Of a DNA stretch of 40,372 nucleotides, positions 31,167-40,372 are shown piece by piece. Position numbers and translations under genes: made by a program. This DNA comes from Synergistaceae bacterium (GTDB lineage: Bacteria; Synergistota; Synergistia; Synergistales; Aminobacteriaceae), in contig JAFSKV010000014.1 of NCBI GenBank assembly GCA_017448795.1, positions 1-40,372 on the forward strand, written 5' to 3'. The notes beneath the pieces are model-generated. The model had not been told where the DNA came from. It did not search any database and saw nothing but the letters and a program-made list of their open reading frames with translations. Every line of letters starts with the position of its first letter. The stretch's first letter is position 1.

Positions 31167-32141
31167 TCAGTATGAGGCCGTAAGCGCACCTATTGCCCGG
31201 TAAGACTCAAGGCAGGCTTCCTCAAGCGCGGCAGAAAACTCATCAACTGCCCTCAGCCTCGGAGCGTCCCTGTGAGTGATTATCTCAACGTCATACTTCT
31301 TCTCTATGTTCAGCAGGGGGAACACTAGGAGCTTTTCGCCCCCGTCATTCTCTGACTCCCTGAGCTGGTACAGGTGCATATAAGGCGCGACTGTGGCATA
31401 TTTTCCCGTCCTGCATAGCCTCACATGTATCCTGAAATCGCTTATGCACACGGGCATATTGAGTTCGAGTCCGCTGCGGTGATAGTACTGTCTGACACCT
31501 GAAGTTGTCCTGCTGCCCTCATGGCCGAGAACGAGAGGAATCCCAGGAAGTGCCGCGAGATTCACACCGTCAGCAAAAATCTTCAGGCATGACCCGTAAG
31601 CCTCATCTCCCGGAAAATACCCCCGTAACAATCTCTCAGGCACAATCAGGTACAAGCTCTCAGTCCTGACTTTTCTGCTGACGAATGCGGCGTTTCTCTC
31701 AGCAGACACACCCAAGAATATATCGATTTCCCCCGACAACAACAGCGGCTCAAGGTCTCGTGTGTCAGCAAGTGTAACCTGCAATTCTGCATCGGGTGCT
31801 TTCTGGCGGAACTTCTCGGCGGCGTAAGGCATCAATATTTCCCCGCGTGTCATGCCCATTCCAGCACGGACAACCCCGCGAGTCCCTCCAGTGAGTCCGG
31901 CAAGCTCCTTCTGTATTCCCTCGTCCAAGACTCGAAGGCGTGAGACGTAGCGCAACATTGCCTCGCCTTCTGGGGTTAGTGAGAGCTTGGGACGGCGCGT
32001 GAAGAATTTTGCCCCGTAACGTTCTTCCAGCTTCTTGATGTGGTCGCTTAGACTCTGCTGTGTAACAAACGCCCTTTCTGCTGCCCGCGAAAAATTCATC
32101 TCCTCCGCCGCCAGCATGAACATCTTGAATCCCGTCAGCAT
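31167..32141 (-). CDS. LysR-family transcriptional regulator
   Basis: 324 aa from the ATG at 32141. Residues 1-60 are the LysR helix-turn-helix (FSRAAERAFVTQQSLSDHIKKLEERYGAKFF), followed by the periplasmic-binding-like effector domain. It is divergent from the dehydratase gene and the -35 regions of the two promoters coincide, so it most likely controls the dehydratase-permease operon and itself. A longer frame to 32243 would cross the promoters and is rejected. No strong RBS is seen at 32141. The effector may be the sugar acid or hydroxy acid taken up by the permease. Confidence 0.85.
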   Translation of the reverse strand: MLTGFKMFMLAAEEMNFSRAAERAFVTQQSLSDHIKKLEERYGAKFFTRRPKLSLTPEGEAMLRYVSRLRVLDEGIQKELAGLTGGTRGVVRAGMGMTRGEILMPYAAEKFRQKAPDAELQVTLADTRDLEPLLLSGEIDIFLGVSAERNAAFVSRKVRTESLYLIVPERLLRGYFPGDEAYGSCLKIFADGVNLAALPGIPLVLGHEGSRTTSGVRQYYHRSGLELNMPVCISDFRIHVRLCRTGKYATVAPYMHLYQLRESENDGGEKLLVFPLLNIEKKYDVEIITHRDAPRLRAVDEFSAALEEACLESYRAIGALTASY

Positions 32142-32172
32142 TTCTGAATCACATCCACAAGTTTTTGACTGT

Positions 32173-32200
32173 ATTATAGCGTCCGTATAACTGTTTCCAA
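32173..32200 (-). promoter_or_regulatory. LysR gene promoter, TTGGAA-16-TATAAT, with inverted repeat
   Basis: On the minus strand -35 at 32200-32195 and -10 at 32178-32173. A 17-bp inverted repeat with arms TTATA and TATAA (32174-32190) covers the -10 and part of the spacer, a good place for autorepression by the LysR protein. Confidence 0.5.
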
Positions 32201-32223
32201 TCTGTGAGGCAAGCCGATATACT
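32195..32223 (+). promoter_or_regulatory. Dehydratase operon promoter, TTCCAA-17-TATACT
   Basis: The -35 uses the same six bases as the divergent LysR promoter, read on the opposite strand. The -10 is at 32218-32223, and the transcript would start about 45 bases before the ATG at 32274. Confidence 0.5.
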
Positions 32224-32273
32224 TTCACCATTCCAGAAAACAATCACGACATTACAGAGAGGGGCAGCAAATA

Positions 32274-33947
32274 ATGAGCGACTTCAAGGGCAACCATAAC
32301 CCCGACAACCCGCAGGAAGCCTACTTTGTGGGACTGATGAACGCCTGCGGTTATCGTACGGAAGACCTGCGCAAACCAGTGATAGGAATCGCGAACTCAT
32401 GGACTGAGGTCAACCCCGGCCATCGGAATTTTGCCGAGCTGGTGAAGTACGTCAAAGAAGGAATCTGGGCGGCAGGAGGAATACCCGGCGAGTTCAACGT
32501 ACCCGCGCCCTGCGATGGAATGGCGCACGGCTTCGGAATGCACTACGTTCTGCCTGAGCGCGAGCTTATCGCGGGAAGCATCGAGGCAATGTCCAACGCA
32601 CACGAGTTCGACGGAATGGTCTTCATGTGTTCATGCGACAAGATAGTACCGGGTATGCTCATGGCCGCGGCGGCTCTCAACAAGCCCAGCATATTCATCA
32701 CACCCGGCACAATGATTCCCTACGAGTCAGAGGACGGCAACACCTACGTTACACCGGACCTGAAGGAGTCAATCGGCGCGAAGAATGCCGGGACTATCAC
32801 GGATGAGACTTTCACCGAGTACAAGGAGAACATCTGCCGTTCATGCGGGACTTGCTCAATGTACGGCACGGCCTGCACGATGGGTGTATTCTCCGAAGTA
32901 ATAGGGATGACTCCGATTGACAGCACCATAATGTTATTCAGCTCGTCAGCAAAATACAGGCAGGCCCGGAATGTCGGCGAGAGAATAGTTGCACTCACGA
33001 AAGAAGGCGTGAAGTTCTCCGACATAGTTACACGCGACAGCCTCATCAACGGACTCCGTCATGTGGCGGCAACAGGAGGGTCAACAAACGCACAGATTCA
33101 CATTTGCGCGCTGGCTAAGGTCATGGGAATCAAGCTCGACATGGGGGACTTTGACGAGATTCAGAAGAACGTTCCCTGCGTGGCAAAGTTCAAGCCGTCC
33201 TCAAAGTACAACCTGTACGACTACTACAAGGCCGGAGGAGTAGGCGCGACCTTGAGGGCAATCCGCAAGTTCCTCAACCTCGATGCCAAGTTTGCGACTG
33301 GCGGAACGATGGGCGAGTTCCTCGACAGCTATCACAGGAAGGTCAACCCCGACATAATCCACACGGCTGAAGATCCCCTGTACCCTGACGGATGCTACGC
33401 GGTGCTTTACGGGAACATTGCCCCCGGCGGCTGTATCGTCAAGAAATCCGGCGTTGTCCCCGAAATGTTCCGCCACAGAGGCCCGGCGGTCTGCTTCGAC
33501 TCTGAGGAAGACCTGCGCGACTTCATGGCCGGGAAAAAGATTCAGCCCGGCAGTGTCCTTGTCATACGCTACGAGGGGCCAAAGGGCGGGCCGGGAATGC
33601 GCGAACTATCAATCCCAGCGGCAATGCTCGTAGGAATGGGGCTTCATACATCGTGCGCTATGGTTACTGACGGGAGATTTTCCGGCGCAACAAGAGGGCC
33701 ATGCATCGGCCATGTAGTCCCGGAAGCGTGGGAAGGCGGGCCGATCGCGGCAGTGAGAGACGGCGACATCATAGAGATCGACATCGACAAGCGAACAATT
33801 CACGCGGAAATCTCGGACGAGGAAATCAGCGAGAGAATGAAGACCGTTAAGCGTCCAGACCACCCGGCAAGAGGCGTATTAGGCGCGTACAGGAGCATGG
33901 TTGAGAGCGCGGACAAAGGATGCACGTGGATATACAGCAGACCATAA
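32274..33947 (+). CDS. IlvD/EDD-family dehydratase, probably for a sugar acid
   Basis: 557 aa [2Fe-2S] dehydratase. Conserved blocks include [14 protein letters not shown] and [16 protein letters not shown] (cluster cysteines) and [23 protein letters not shown]. The family contains dihydroxyacid dehydratase (IlvD), 6-phosphogluconate dehydratase and several sugar-acid dehydratases. The gene is followed within 17 bases by a GntP-type permease and is controlled by a divergent LysR gene, and no other ilv gene is near. This context favours removal of water from an imported aldonate-type acid, giving a 2-keto-3-deoxy acid. A role in branched-chain amino acid synthesis is less likely but not excluded. 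Confidence 0.8.
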   Translation: MSDFKGNHNPDNPQEAYFVGLMNACGYRTEDLRKPVIGIANSWTEVNPGHRNFAELVKYVKEGIWAAGGIPGEFNVPAPCDGMAHGFGMHYVLPERELIAGSIEAMSNAHEFDGMVFMCSCDKIVPGMLMAAAALNKPSIFITPGTMIPYESEDGNTYVTPDLKESIGAKNAGTITDETFTEYKENICRSCGTCSMYGTACTMGVFSEVIGMTPIDSTIMLFSSSAKYRQARNVGERIVALTKEGVKFSDIVTRDSLINGLRHVAATGGSTNAQIHICALAKVMGIKLDMGDFDEIQKNVPCVAKFKPSSKYNLYDYYKAGGVGATLRAIRKFLNLDAKFATGGTMGEFLDSYHRKVNPDIIHTAEDPLYPDGCYAVLYGNIAPGGCIVKKSGVVPEMFRHRGPAVCFDSEEDLRDFMAGKKIQPGSVLVIRYEGPKGGPGMRELSIPAAMLVGMGLHTSCAMVTDGRFSGATRGPCIGHVVPEAWEGGPIAAVRDGDIIEIDIDKRTIHAEISDEEISERMKTVKRPDHPARGVLGAYRSMVESADKGCTWIYSRP

Positions 33948-33964
33948 TATAGGAGGATGAGAAT

Positions 33965-35296
33965 ATGAGCAGCCTTGTGATATTTTTGCTGGGACTGGCT
34001 TTTATGCTGGTCTTGATGATTAAGACTAACTTCGGGCCTTTCGTGTGTATGCTGATTGCCTCGCTGGTTATCGGCCTGTGCTGCGACTTGGGGACTACCG
34101 GGACAATCAACACTATAGTCAACGGATTCGCGGCTACGTGCAAGAGCTTGGGACTCCTCGTGATATTCGGTACAATCTTGGGGATATACCTTGAGAAGTC
34201 GAACGCCTGCCAGAGAATCGCGGCAACAATGCTCAAGTTCACAGGCAAGAAACTTGCTACCCTTGCGCTTTGTCTTACTGGCTACGTTGTGGCAATCCCG
34301 GTGTTCTGTGATGTGGCACTCGTGCTTTTGTCGCCAATCATCAAGAACGTCGGCAAGCAGAGCGGAAAGAATGCGTGTGTTCTTGGGACTGCTACGGCGT
34401 GTTCACTGCTGGCAACGAATGCCTTTGTCGCACCGACACCCGCGCCCCTCGCGATAATCGCAATACTTGGACTCGGAATAGGCACGTCCATTGCGTGGGG
34501 ACTCCTTGCGGCGGCAATCGTTACGGTAGCTGTGTGGCTGTTCTGCGACCTGTATCTTGCGGGCAAGCCTGAGAGTTACTTCACACAGCTTGCTGACCAG
34601 GCGGAAGAAATCGTGATGGTTGAGGATGACAAGATGCCCTCATTCACGCGCTCAATGATACCGATCCTGCTTCCCATTGTCCTAATCATGGTCGCGTCAA
34701 TTAGCAATCAGTTCCTCCCGAAAGGCACAGCCCTTCACACACTGCTTACGTTTTTGGGCGACAAGAACATAGCTCTTGCTCTGGGAATTACGGCGAGCGT
34801 TATATGCCTGGGGAAATATCTTCCTGAGGAGACCCGGTACACACCCATGAGCGATGCTCTGAAGACTTCGGGAACAATCGTATTCATCACGGCGGCGGGC
34901 GGAGCGTTGTCGGCGATAGTGGCGGCTACGGGTGTCGGCAAGACTATAGCGGAGCTTCTCGCGAACTCGCCTATACCTGTGATATTGATACCGTTCCTGA
35001 TTACGGGGTTCTCGAAATTCGCGCAGGGCAGTGCGTCAGTTGCCGGGATGCTGGCGGCTGGGTTAGTGCTTCCTTTGTGCAACGCCGGGCTTCTAACTCC
35101 GCTCGATGCTTTCCTGTCGATAAGCGCGGGGGCGGCGTTAGGTTCTCACGTCAACAACAGCTTCACGTGGGTGTTCAGTGAGTTCATGGGCTACGACATC
35201 AAGACCACGATGAAGACTCTATGCGTGGCACAGAATATCGTTATGGCACTGTCAGGACTCGCAGCGGCAATTCTCATTCACGCGATTGTGGGCTAG
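33965..35296 (+). CDS. GntP-family permease (gluconate/hydroxy acid transporter)
   Basis: 443 aa integral membrane protein with about 12 hydrophobic segments and the GntP-family blocks GYVVAIPVFCDVALVLLSPI and GSASVAGMLAAG. ATG 33965 follows aggagg, and the gene is cotranscribed with the dehydratase. Members take up gluconate and related hydroxy acids with protons. Here it would feed the adjacent dehydratase. The gene is followed by a bidirectional terminator. Confidence 0.9.
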   Translation: MSSLVIFLLGLAFMLVLMIKTNFGPFVCMLIASLVIGLCCDLGTTGTINTIVNGFAATCKSLGLLVIFGTILGIYLEKSNACQRIAATMLKFTGKKLATLALCLTGYVVAIPVFCDVALVLLSPIIKNVGKQSGKNACVLGTATACSLLATNAFVAPTPAPLAIIAILGLGIGTSIAWGLLAAAIVTVAVWLFCDLYLAGKPESYFTQLADQAEEIVMVEDDKMPSFTRSMIPILLPIVLIMVASISNQFLPKGTALHTLLTFLGDKNIALALGITASVICLGKYLPEETRYTPMSDALKTSGTIVFITAAGGALSAIVAATGVGKTIAELLANSPIPVILIPFLITGFSKFAQGSASVAGMLAAGLVLPLCNAGLLTPLDAFLSISAGAALGSHVNNSFTWVFSEFMGYDIKTTMKTLCVAQNIVMALSGLAAAILIHAIVG

Positions 35297-35312
35297 AGTC
35301 AGCACAAAAATA

Positions 35313-35342
35313 CCCCCCTCACGTTCAAGGGGGGCAAAATTT
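35313..35342. terminator. Bidirectional terminator between the permease and the surface-protein gene
   Basis: A perfect 7-bp stem, CCCCCCT (35313-35319) and AGGGGGG (35328-35334), with an 8-base loop. The plus strand continues with caaaatttt, the minus strand with TATTTTTG, so it can serve both convergent units. Confidence 0.85.
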
Positions 35343-35350
35343 TCCCGGCT

Positions 35351-38300
35351 CTAATGTCTCTTTATCACAGCGAGTCCCAACACACAAATCCCGGCCATGA
35401 CTCCGCGTCCTGCACTACAACCCCCGCTTGAGGAACTCCCGACTCCATGAGCGTTATCACTCCCGTAAACAATCTCAGTCAGAGGGTAATCAATCCCGTA
35501 AACGTTCAAGACAAACCCCACACCGTCAGCAAGATACTTCGGGCTTATCCTGAAGTGGAGCTTGTGATCCTCGCCCGGCAGCATGAAGAAGTGTTCCTTG
35601 ACGATAACGCCGCCAAAATCATCTTCAGTTATCTCCACGGGAGCCTTGCCCTTCGCTTCAGGCTTGAGCTTGTAGCCGATTATCGCCGCGTCCGTCATGA
35701 CCTTGTCGCCCGCAAACTTAACCTCAATTTCCGCGTTCACCGGGTAAGTTTGGCCATCAACTTCCTGCGCTATGAAGTCAGCAAAGTCCAACCCGTTCAC
35801 CTTGACCCACTCGACATAAGGGAACACCGACGCGTCAAAGTCCATAGCCGCCGCGAAAAGCCCCGACTTCACATCATCAGAGCCGGGCCTGTGAATCTGC
35901 TCTACATTGTCCCGGTCGAACGGAGGATTAGCCGAGCCAGTTACGCCGATCTGAATGAAGCCCCTGTTGTTCGCGCCGGGGTCAATGAGATTCTTCCCGC
36001 TGGCGTCGCGCCTGTCCTCGTGAATCTCATCAATAACGTGATCCGGGTCAATCTCGAAGAACAGGTAGAACACTCCCTCAACATCCGGGGTTCACTCAAA
36101 TTCTGCCCACTGACGATGCTGGCCGTTCCCGCAGCCGGGCAGTATTCCGGGGAACGTGTACTCAGCTATCGTTGTGCGCTCAGGATTCCAGTCGTTCTTC
36201 TTCGCGAGGGACATGCGAACCTTAAGCGGCTTGTCGGCAGGCGTGTCAACAAAACTCGCGTTGAAGACAGGGACTCGTATCTTGTACTTCAGCCCCTTCA
36301 CGAGAAGGTTATTGCTGTACTGGTTGTAGTCAGCTACGATGAACCTAACGCCCCTAATCTTCATGGCCGTACCCTCGTATGCGTTGGCGGTGAAAGTCTG
36401 CCCGTCAGTAGTGTGGAACTTCTGAGGCATGAGGAACGCGGGATCAGGCTTGCGCTGATAGAGGCTGCCCTTCCTCCCGGTGTGAGCGTCAGGCTTGCTC
36501 GTCCACAGCTCATCTTCCGTGAAGCCCCTGACCGCAAACGAGAATGTAGTAGTCCCGGCAACGTCAATGTACGGCTGGAAATCCGCGGTGAAGCCCGCAC
36601 CGTTGCTGTACGCTGTCGGAAGAGTCACGTGAATTTCCTCTTGGTTCGACACTGACCTTGCGAAGCTCGAAAGCGTGTCAGCCGGGACTTTCGCCATGTT
36701 AGTGCCTGCTATGTTGTCCACGAATGACAGGAATTTTGTTACCGCTCCGGGCTTGTTCACGGTCTGGGTCGATTCTTGGGTTGTCTCAGTCTTCGTGAAT
36801 GTCAGATGCTCATCGAAATTCCCGCCTGCCCATGTCCTCGCGCCGTAAAGCGACTTGTTCCCCCCGTAACCCTCAACCATTGCCAGCGAAGGAGGGTACG
36901 AGAACAGATTTCCTTCCTCGTGGTACGGCTGGTACAGGTTATCGTTCACCGAGAGAGTCGGCTGAAGGTTGCCCGGCTCGCTCATCGCAAACGTTATGTA
37001 GGTCTGCTTGTCGAGAACGTCAGCTTGGTCGAAGCTCAGGGAAGTATCAATGTCCCCGCTGTTCGCGAAATCGGGAATCATTGAGACAGGGTAACACCAT
37101 ATGTGATGCCACTCCGCCGTGAAATAAAGCTCGTCAAGGTAATCGGCCATGTTCGTTGTCGTCAGCATGTGAGTAACCTCGTTCTCGTTCGAGTTCGTCT
37201 TTGTCGTCTCCACGTGGTCGCAGAGAGCATCCCAAGCCTGCCCGATTCCCTCGATGGCCTTCCCGACGGGGGTATCACCGAAAAGCGTCGTCGTTATCCC
37301 CCTCACAGCTTGGAAGCCTGCCGCGCCTTTCTCAAGCGCAGGGTTGTCGATGGCGAATATAGTCTCAGCCTTCGAGGTCATGCTGTAGGCAACGCTCTTC
37401 TTCTCGGATGATGATGTCGTGTTGGTGTAGGAGATTGCGCTTCCCGTGCGCAGGTTGAAGTTGTGGGGCTCCATCGTGAGGTCTGTTCCCATTGCGCCGC
37501 TGGTGTAGGTCAGGTTGTCGACGTGGTAGGGTGCCATCTGGAGGATTGAGACGTAGGAGGCGTTAGTGGCCTGGTGCTGGACTTCAGGCTCGCCGACGAT
37601 GAGGCTCTCGTTCAGGAAGTCAGCCTTAATCAGAGCGGTGTAGGTGATGCGGTCGTCGATTTGAGCTATGTCATGGAAGCGGTAGTCGTCATTCTTGTTG
37701 ACATCGTGAGGCCACGACAGAAGCCCGAAGTGAGTCCTGAGGTGATTTCCGCTGCCGCCAACGTACTCAGGGTACTTGATGACGAGTTCGTCCATCGGTA
37801 CGACAGCTCCGAACGTGCCGGAGAACTTCCCTGCGATGATGTCCCACTCGCGGTCGATTGCAGGGTAGTAGGTGTTCTCGACGGTGATGGGTTCGAGGAA
37901 CATAACCTCTATCCTCTCCTGATTGGAAACTTGAAATCTTTCCTCTCCAGCATCCGCCGCCCCTCTGTAGTAATCCCAGTGCCACGTACCATCGCTATAA
38001 TACCCGGATCAGTATCTTGAAGGATAGAGCCATCCCCAATGAGGTTTGTTATCAGAATAAGTACCACTTCCTACATTATCAATGTACCAATATTTCGGTC
38101 TGGGAGTTTCAGCCTTAACCCATTTGTCATACGTATGGAAATCCGGGATCGCAGTGTATATGTGTCCTACACGAGGGAAATAATGAGGCATAGTGCTTCC
38201 CGTGTCGAACGTGTACAGGTTCAACAGCCGCGCCGTAGTTCATATCTTTGATGGTCAGCCAAAGAATCCACTCAGGCGCAATTCCATGCCTCGACATACC

Positions 38301-39383
38301 TTCGTCAGCTTCATAGTGCTCTGTGTAGTTTATCATTACCTTCATGACAGCAATATCATCACGCCCGTCACCGTTAAAATCTCCCACAGCGGCCTTCACT
38401 CCAACAGGGAAAGCTATATGCCACTCTCCATCTGTAACGACACTGCACGAGAGGGTTCTTGCGATTCCGTCAAGATGGTTTGTCTCCGAGTCGTACATGA
38501 ACGGTGTTCCGCTTGATTGGAGTCCCAACGAAAAGCCGCCGTTTGCGTAGGTGAGCTTAAAGTCCCAGAAGTACACCCCTTTTGTGTCCGAGCAGACAAT
38601 AACGGCCTCGTTCTTATAACCGTCTCCGTCGTAGTCGCCAACGGCCATGCTTACGGGGAAATACTTTTTACCGTCGTACATTTGAGCGACTGTGCCGTTA
38701 TATGCTACTTTGACTGACCACGCTTGAGGGATTGGGGTTAATGAATTTGTACCCCATTCGTTCTTACCCATCGTCATGAAGTTTAATTCCGCTCTCTCCC
38801 CTTCTTTGGTGCAGAAAGCGATTACCTCACCGTCAAATCCCGGAAGTTTTATTCCTGCTTTGACATCGCTGGCGTTGTGGTGCAGACCGAAAGAACTTAT
38901 GCTGCCTGAGCTGTAAGAACCGTCCAGCTTTCCGTCGCGCCAAGTTACAATGCGAAGCCACACCGGCAACTGGTGCTGTATGGCATAGAATGTGCCGTCT
39001 TTGCCTCTTGTTGACAGGACATCTCCGGGCATTTTGGAGTAGTTGAAAGGGCCGCTCCAAGTGGTATGCTCGGCTGTACTGGCAAGGTCAGCTTCAGTAT
39101 GGCCTGTTCCGTCCGAGTTGAACTGGAAGATACGGGCGTGCGTTTTCATGTTAGAGCCGTCCTTCCAGCCGTTAATCAGAAGGAGCGAGTCCTTGTTGAA
39201 CGTGAACTCCCCTGTCGGCTTCCCCGTAACGAACCTGACTATGTCCTTAATCTCGCTTAGGGTAGCGTCCTGTCCTTCCCCGTCCGGGCCTTTGCCGTGA
39301 ACGGTTACCTCTGTTGCCTGCGCGCCCGCCGTGAAGAATGCCAGCAGGAACACGCAGAGTGTGAAACGTGTGAATTGTCTCAC
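35351..39383 (-). pseudogene. Large surface protein with FG-GAP repeats and Synergist-CTERM end, disrupted by a frameshift and two in-frame TGA
   Basis: About 1343 aa when joined. GTG 39383 (RBS aaggaag) starts a signal peptide (FTRFTLCVFLLAFFTAGAQA). Two FG-GAP-like repeats follow (AVGDYDGDGYKNEAVIV and AVGDFNGDGRDDIAVM). After DMNYGA (near 38231) the frame shifts by one and continues as LLNLYTFDTG. A TGA at 38011-38009 follows PSRY, and the frame resumes with SGYYSDGTWHWDYYRG. A second TGA at 36094-36092 follows QWAEFE, and the frame resumes with TPDVEGVFYLFFEIDPD. In both places Trp would fit, so TGG to TGA changes are likely. The C-terminus has a Ser/Gly stretch, a GGCSAG and a hydrophobic segment with basic end (see summary). 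The protein would be exported and sorted to the envelope. Confidence 0.8.
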
Positions 39384-39547
39384 GGATATACTTCCTTTCT
39401 ATGGTGTGATTGTTGGGATTTGGGAACACGAAAAGATTCCCCGCCGGTTTTGCGCGGGTTATGTGAGAGATTTCACCCCCTTGCTGACGAAGAGGTAGCT
39501 GGATATGCTGACCTGTTTTAGGGAATAGTTATACCTTGCCCTAAGCC

Positions 39548-39577
39548 ATTATGTGAATGGTCATCATGTTTTGTCAA
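39548..39577 (-). promoter_or_regulatory. Promoter of the surface-protein gene, TTGACA-18-CATAAT
   Basis: On the minus strand the -35 is at 39577-39572 and the -10 at 39553-39548. It leaves a long untranslated leader of about 160 bases before GTG 39383. Confidence 0.55.
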
Positions 39578-39783
39578 GTGTGATGGTGTGATTTATGGCG
39601 CAAAGTCTTGACGCTCTTTCCTGTTGGGATTTATGGGGGATATTCTACAGCATGGCCGGATTCCGCGCAAGAAATGAGGGACTTCACCCCCCGGATTTCG
39701 GGCATAACTTCCTCATGTCCCGCCCAAGTTTTGGGGAGGAAGCGGCTTTGTTGGCGGGCGATTTTTACACCCCCCGCGATTTA

Positions 39784-39792
39784 TGGTAGAAT
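39784..39792 (+). promoter_or_regulatory. Extended -10 promoter of tig
   Basis: TGgTAGAAT, about 72 bases before the tig ATG. The leader contains a hairpin of GCCCTG (39806-39811) and CAGGGC (39823-39828) with an 11-base loop, without a T tract, so it is not a terminator. Confidence 0.5.
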
Positions 39793-39863
39793 TTCCGCTA
39801 TTCATGCCCTGTGTGATTTGGTCAGGGCAGTTTCACATTCACAGAAGGAGTCCTGATTTCACA

Positions 39864-40372
39864 ATGAGAACCGAATTGCTGGGGCAGGAAAAAAACATCG
39901 TCCGCATAAAACTCGAAATCGAGCCCGCCGAGTTCACCAAAACACTCAACAAGACAATCACAGAGCTTGCACAGCAGGGGAATTATCCCGGCTTCAGGAA
40001 AGGCCATGCCCCCCGCCGTATAATCGAGATGCGTTTCGGCCGCGGGGCACTCTACAACGAGGCAATCGAGAAGATAATGAACACCGAGCTTCAGCAGATA
40101 GTCGAGGACTACGAGCTTGACTTGATAGAGATGCCCTCACTTAACGTTACGGAGAAAATCGAGGAAGGCAAGCCCGTAATGTGTGAGCTTACGTTTGAGG
40201 TTAAGCCGGAAGTTACCCTCCCTGATTTTGACGGCATGGAGATTGAGCGCGTTGTTACTCAGGTTACGGACGCTGACGTTGACAGGCTGTCGAAGCGGAT
40301 TCAGATGCAGCTTGCGGACATCAAGGAGACTGACAGGCCGATACAGGACGGTGATCTTGTCGACATGGATCT
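39864..40372 (+). CDS. tig: Trigger factor, N-terminal part (runs off the window)
   Basis: About 169 codons are visible. The start MRTELLGQEKNIVRIKLEIE and the ribosome-binding signature GFRKGHAPRRIIEMRFG (family GFRxGKxP) identify the ribosome-associated chaperone, and the peptidyl-prolyl isomerase region would follow downstream. In this copy the signature has GFRKGHAP, with His where Lys is usual. The RBS aaggag at 39845-39850 is 13 bases from the ATG, somewhat long. No other in-frame start lies closer to it. Confidence 0.93.
   Translation, partial: MRTELLGQEKNIVRIKLEIEPAEFTKTLNKTITELAQQGNYPGFRKGHAPRRIIEMRFGRGALYNEAIEKIMNTELQQIVEDYELDLIEMPSLNVTEKIEEGKPVMCELTFEVKPEVTLPDFDGMEIERVVTQVTDADVDRLSKRIQMQLADIKETDRPIQDGDLVDMD

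Larger units (their letters stand above)
39384..39863. other. 480-base intergenic region between the surface gene and tig
   Basis: Contains the minus-strand surface-gene promoter (39548-39577) with a leader of about 160 bases. That leader has two possible hairpins, one of ttaggg with cccta near 39518-39542 and one of cccgc with gcggg near 39440-39458. It also contains the plus-strand tig promoter (39784-39792). A 64-codon plus frame at 39595-39789 has no clear RBS and is not taken as a gene. Confidence 0.5.

Noticed and set aside
35447-36655. 402-codon plus-strand frame opposite the surface-protein gene
   Set aside because: The minus-strand frames carry conserved domains and the C-terminal sorting signal; the plus frame has no RBS or recognisable domain.
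35351-39383. Genome-wide use of UGA as an amino acid
   Set aside because: TGA ends several intact genes, including those with ATGA overlaps (first SDR, aldo/keto reductase, TtcA-like) and mnmG, so UGA is a normal stop here.
39595-39789. 64-codon plus-strand frame before tig
   Set aside because: No RBS, and it contains the tig promoter; composition is not protein-like.

Overview
The window looks chromosomal, from a Gram-negative, high-GC gut-type anaerobe. Synergistota (Synergistaceae) is the best guess. The main clue is the end of the large secreted protein on the minus strand: a Ser/Gly spacer, a Cys, a hydrophobic segment and a basic end (IVYGSDNAHG...SGGCSAGRG...IKRH), which matches the Synergist-CTERM sorting signal as I remember it. 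No rRNA, tRNA, CRISPR array, IS element or phage gene was seen.

Layout. 1-8484: a surface-glycan or LPS-type operon that begins downstream of a 5-bp tandem repeat. It holds two tandem SDR ketoreductases, a KAS III, an acyl carrier protein, a second KAS III, a broken GT2 glycosyltransferase, a frameshifted NAD-epimerase, an aldo/keto reductase and a ferredoxin-FrhB-hexapeptide acyltransferase fusion. Together these look like a small dedicated type II fatty-acid/ketide pathway that makes an acyl group for a sugar. 8542-17246: housekeeping genes dnaN, recF, a VanY-type carboxypeptidase, mnmG, a DciA-like gene, a TtcA-like gene and mutS. 17239-19709: a promoter/leader with nine 7-bp repeats driving a glycosyltransferase and a flavoprotein, inserted between mutS and mutL. 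19753-25308: mutL, then on the minus strand a WG-repeat protein, a Sel1-repeat protein and typA. 25309-28436: an AT-richer accessory stretch with a small unknown gene, a secreted unknown protein, a secreted-protein gene broken by one stop codon, and a fragment copied from the start of typA. 28481-29632: a second promoter/leader with 7-bp repeats driving a methyltransferase. 29698-35296: trpB2, a LysR regulator, an IlvD/EDD dehydratase and a GntP permease. 35351-39383: a broken 4-kb surface-protein gene. 39864-end: trigger factor, cut by the window.

Main observation. Three short tandem-repeat arrays (5, 7 and 7 bp units, none divisible by three) lie directly upstream of three glycan-type transcription units. 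The two 7-bp arrays share a related promoter/leader cassette with the same 57-nt spacing. In each of the three leaders, exactly one of three reading frames runs from the array to the start codon of the downstream gene, twice ending in an ATGA overlap. This suggests a phase-variable switch in which repeat number decides whether a leader ORF is translationally coupled to the surface-glycan gene. Two further G tracts (11 and 10 G) lie inside the SDR and epimerase genes of the first operon. Disrupted genes are found only among surface or accessory genes, while the housekeeping genes are intact, which argues against random sequencing error.
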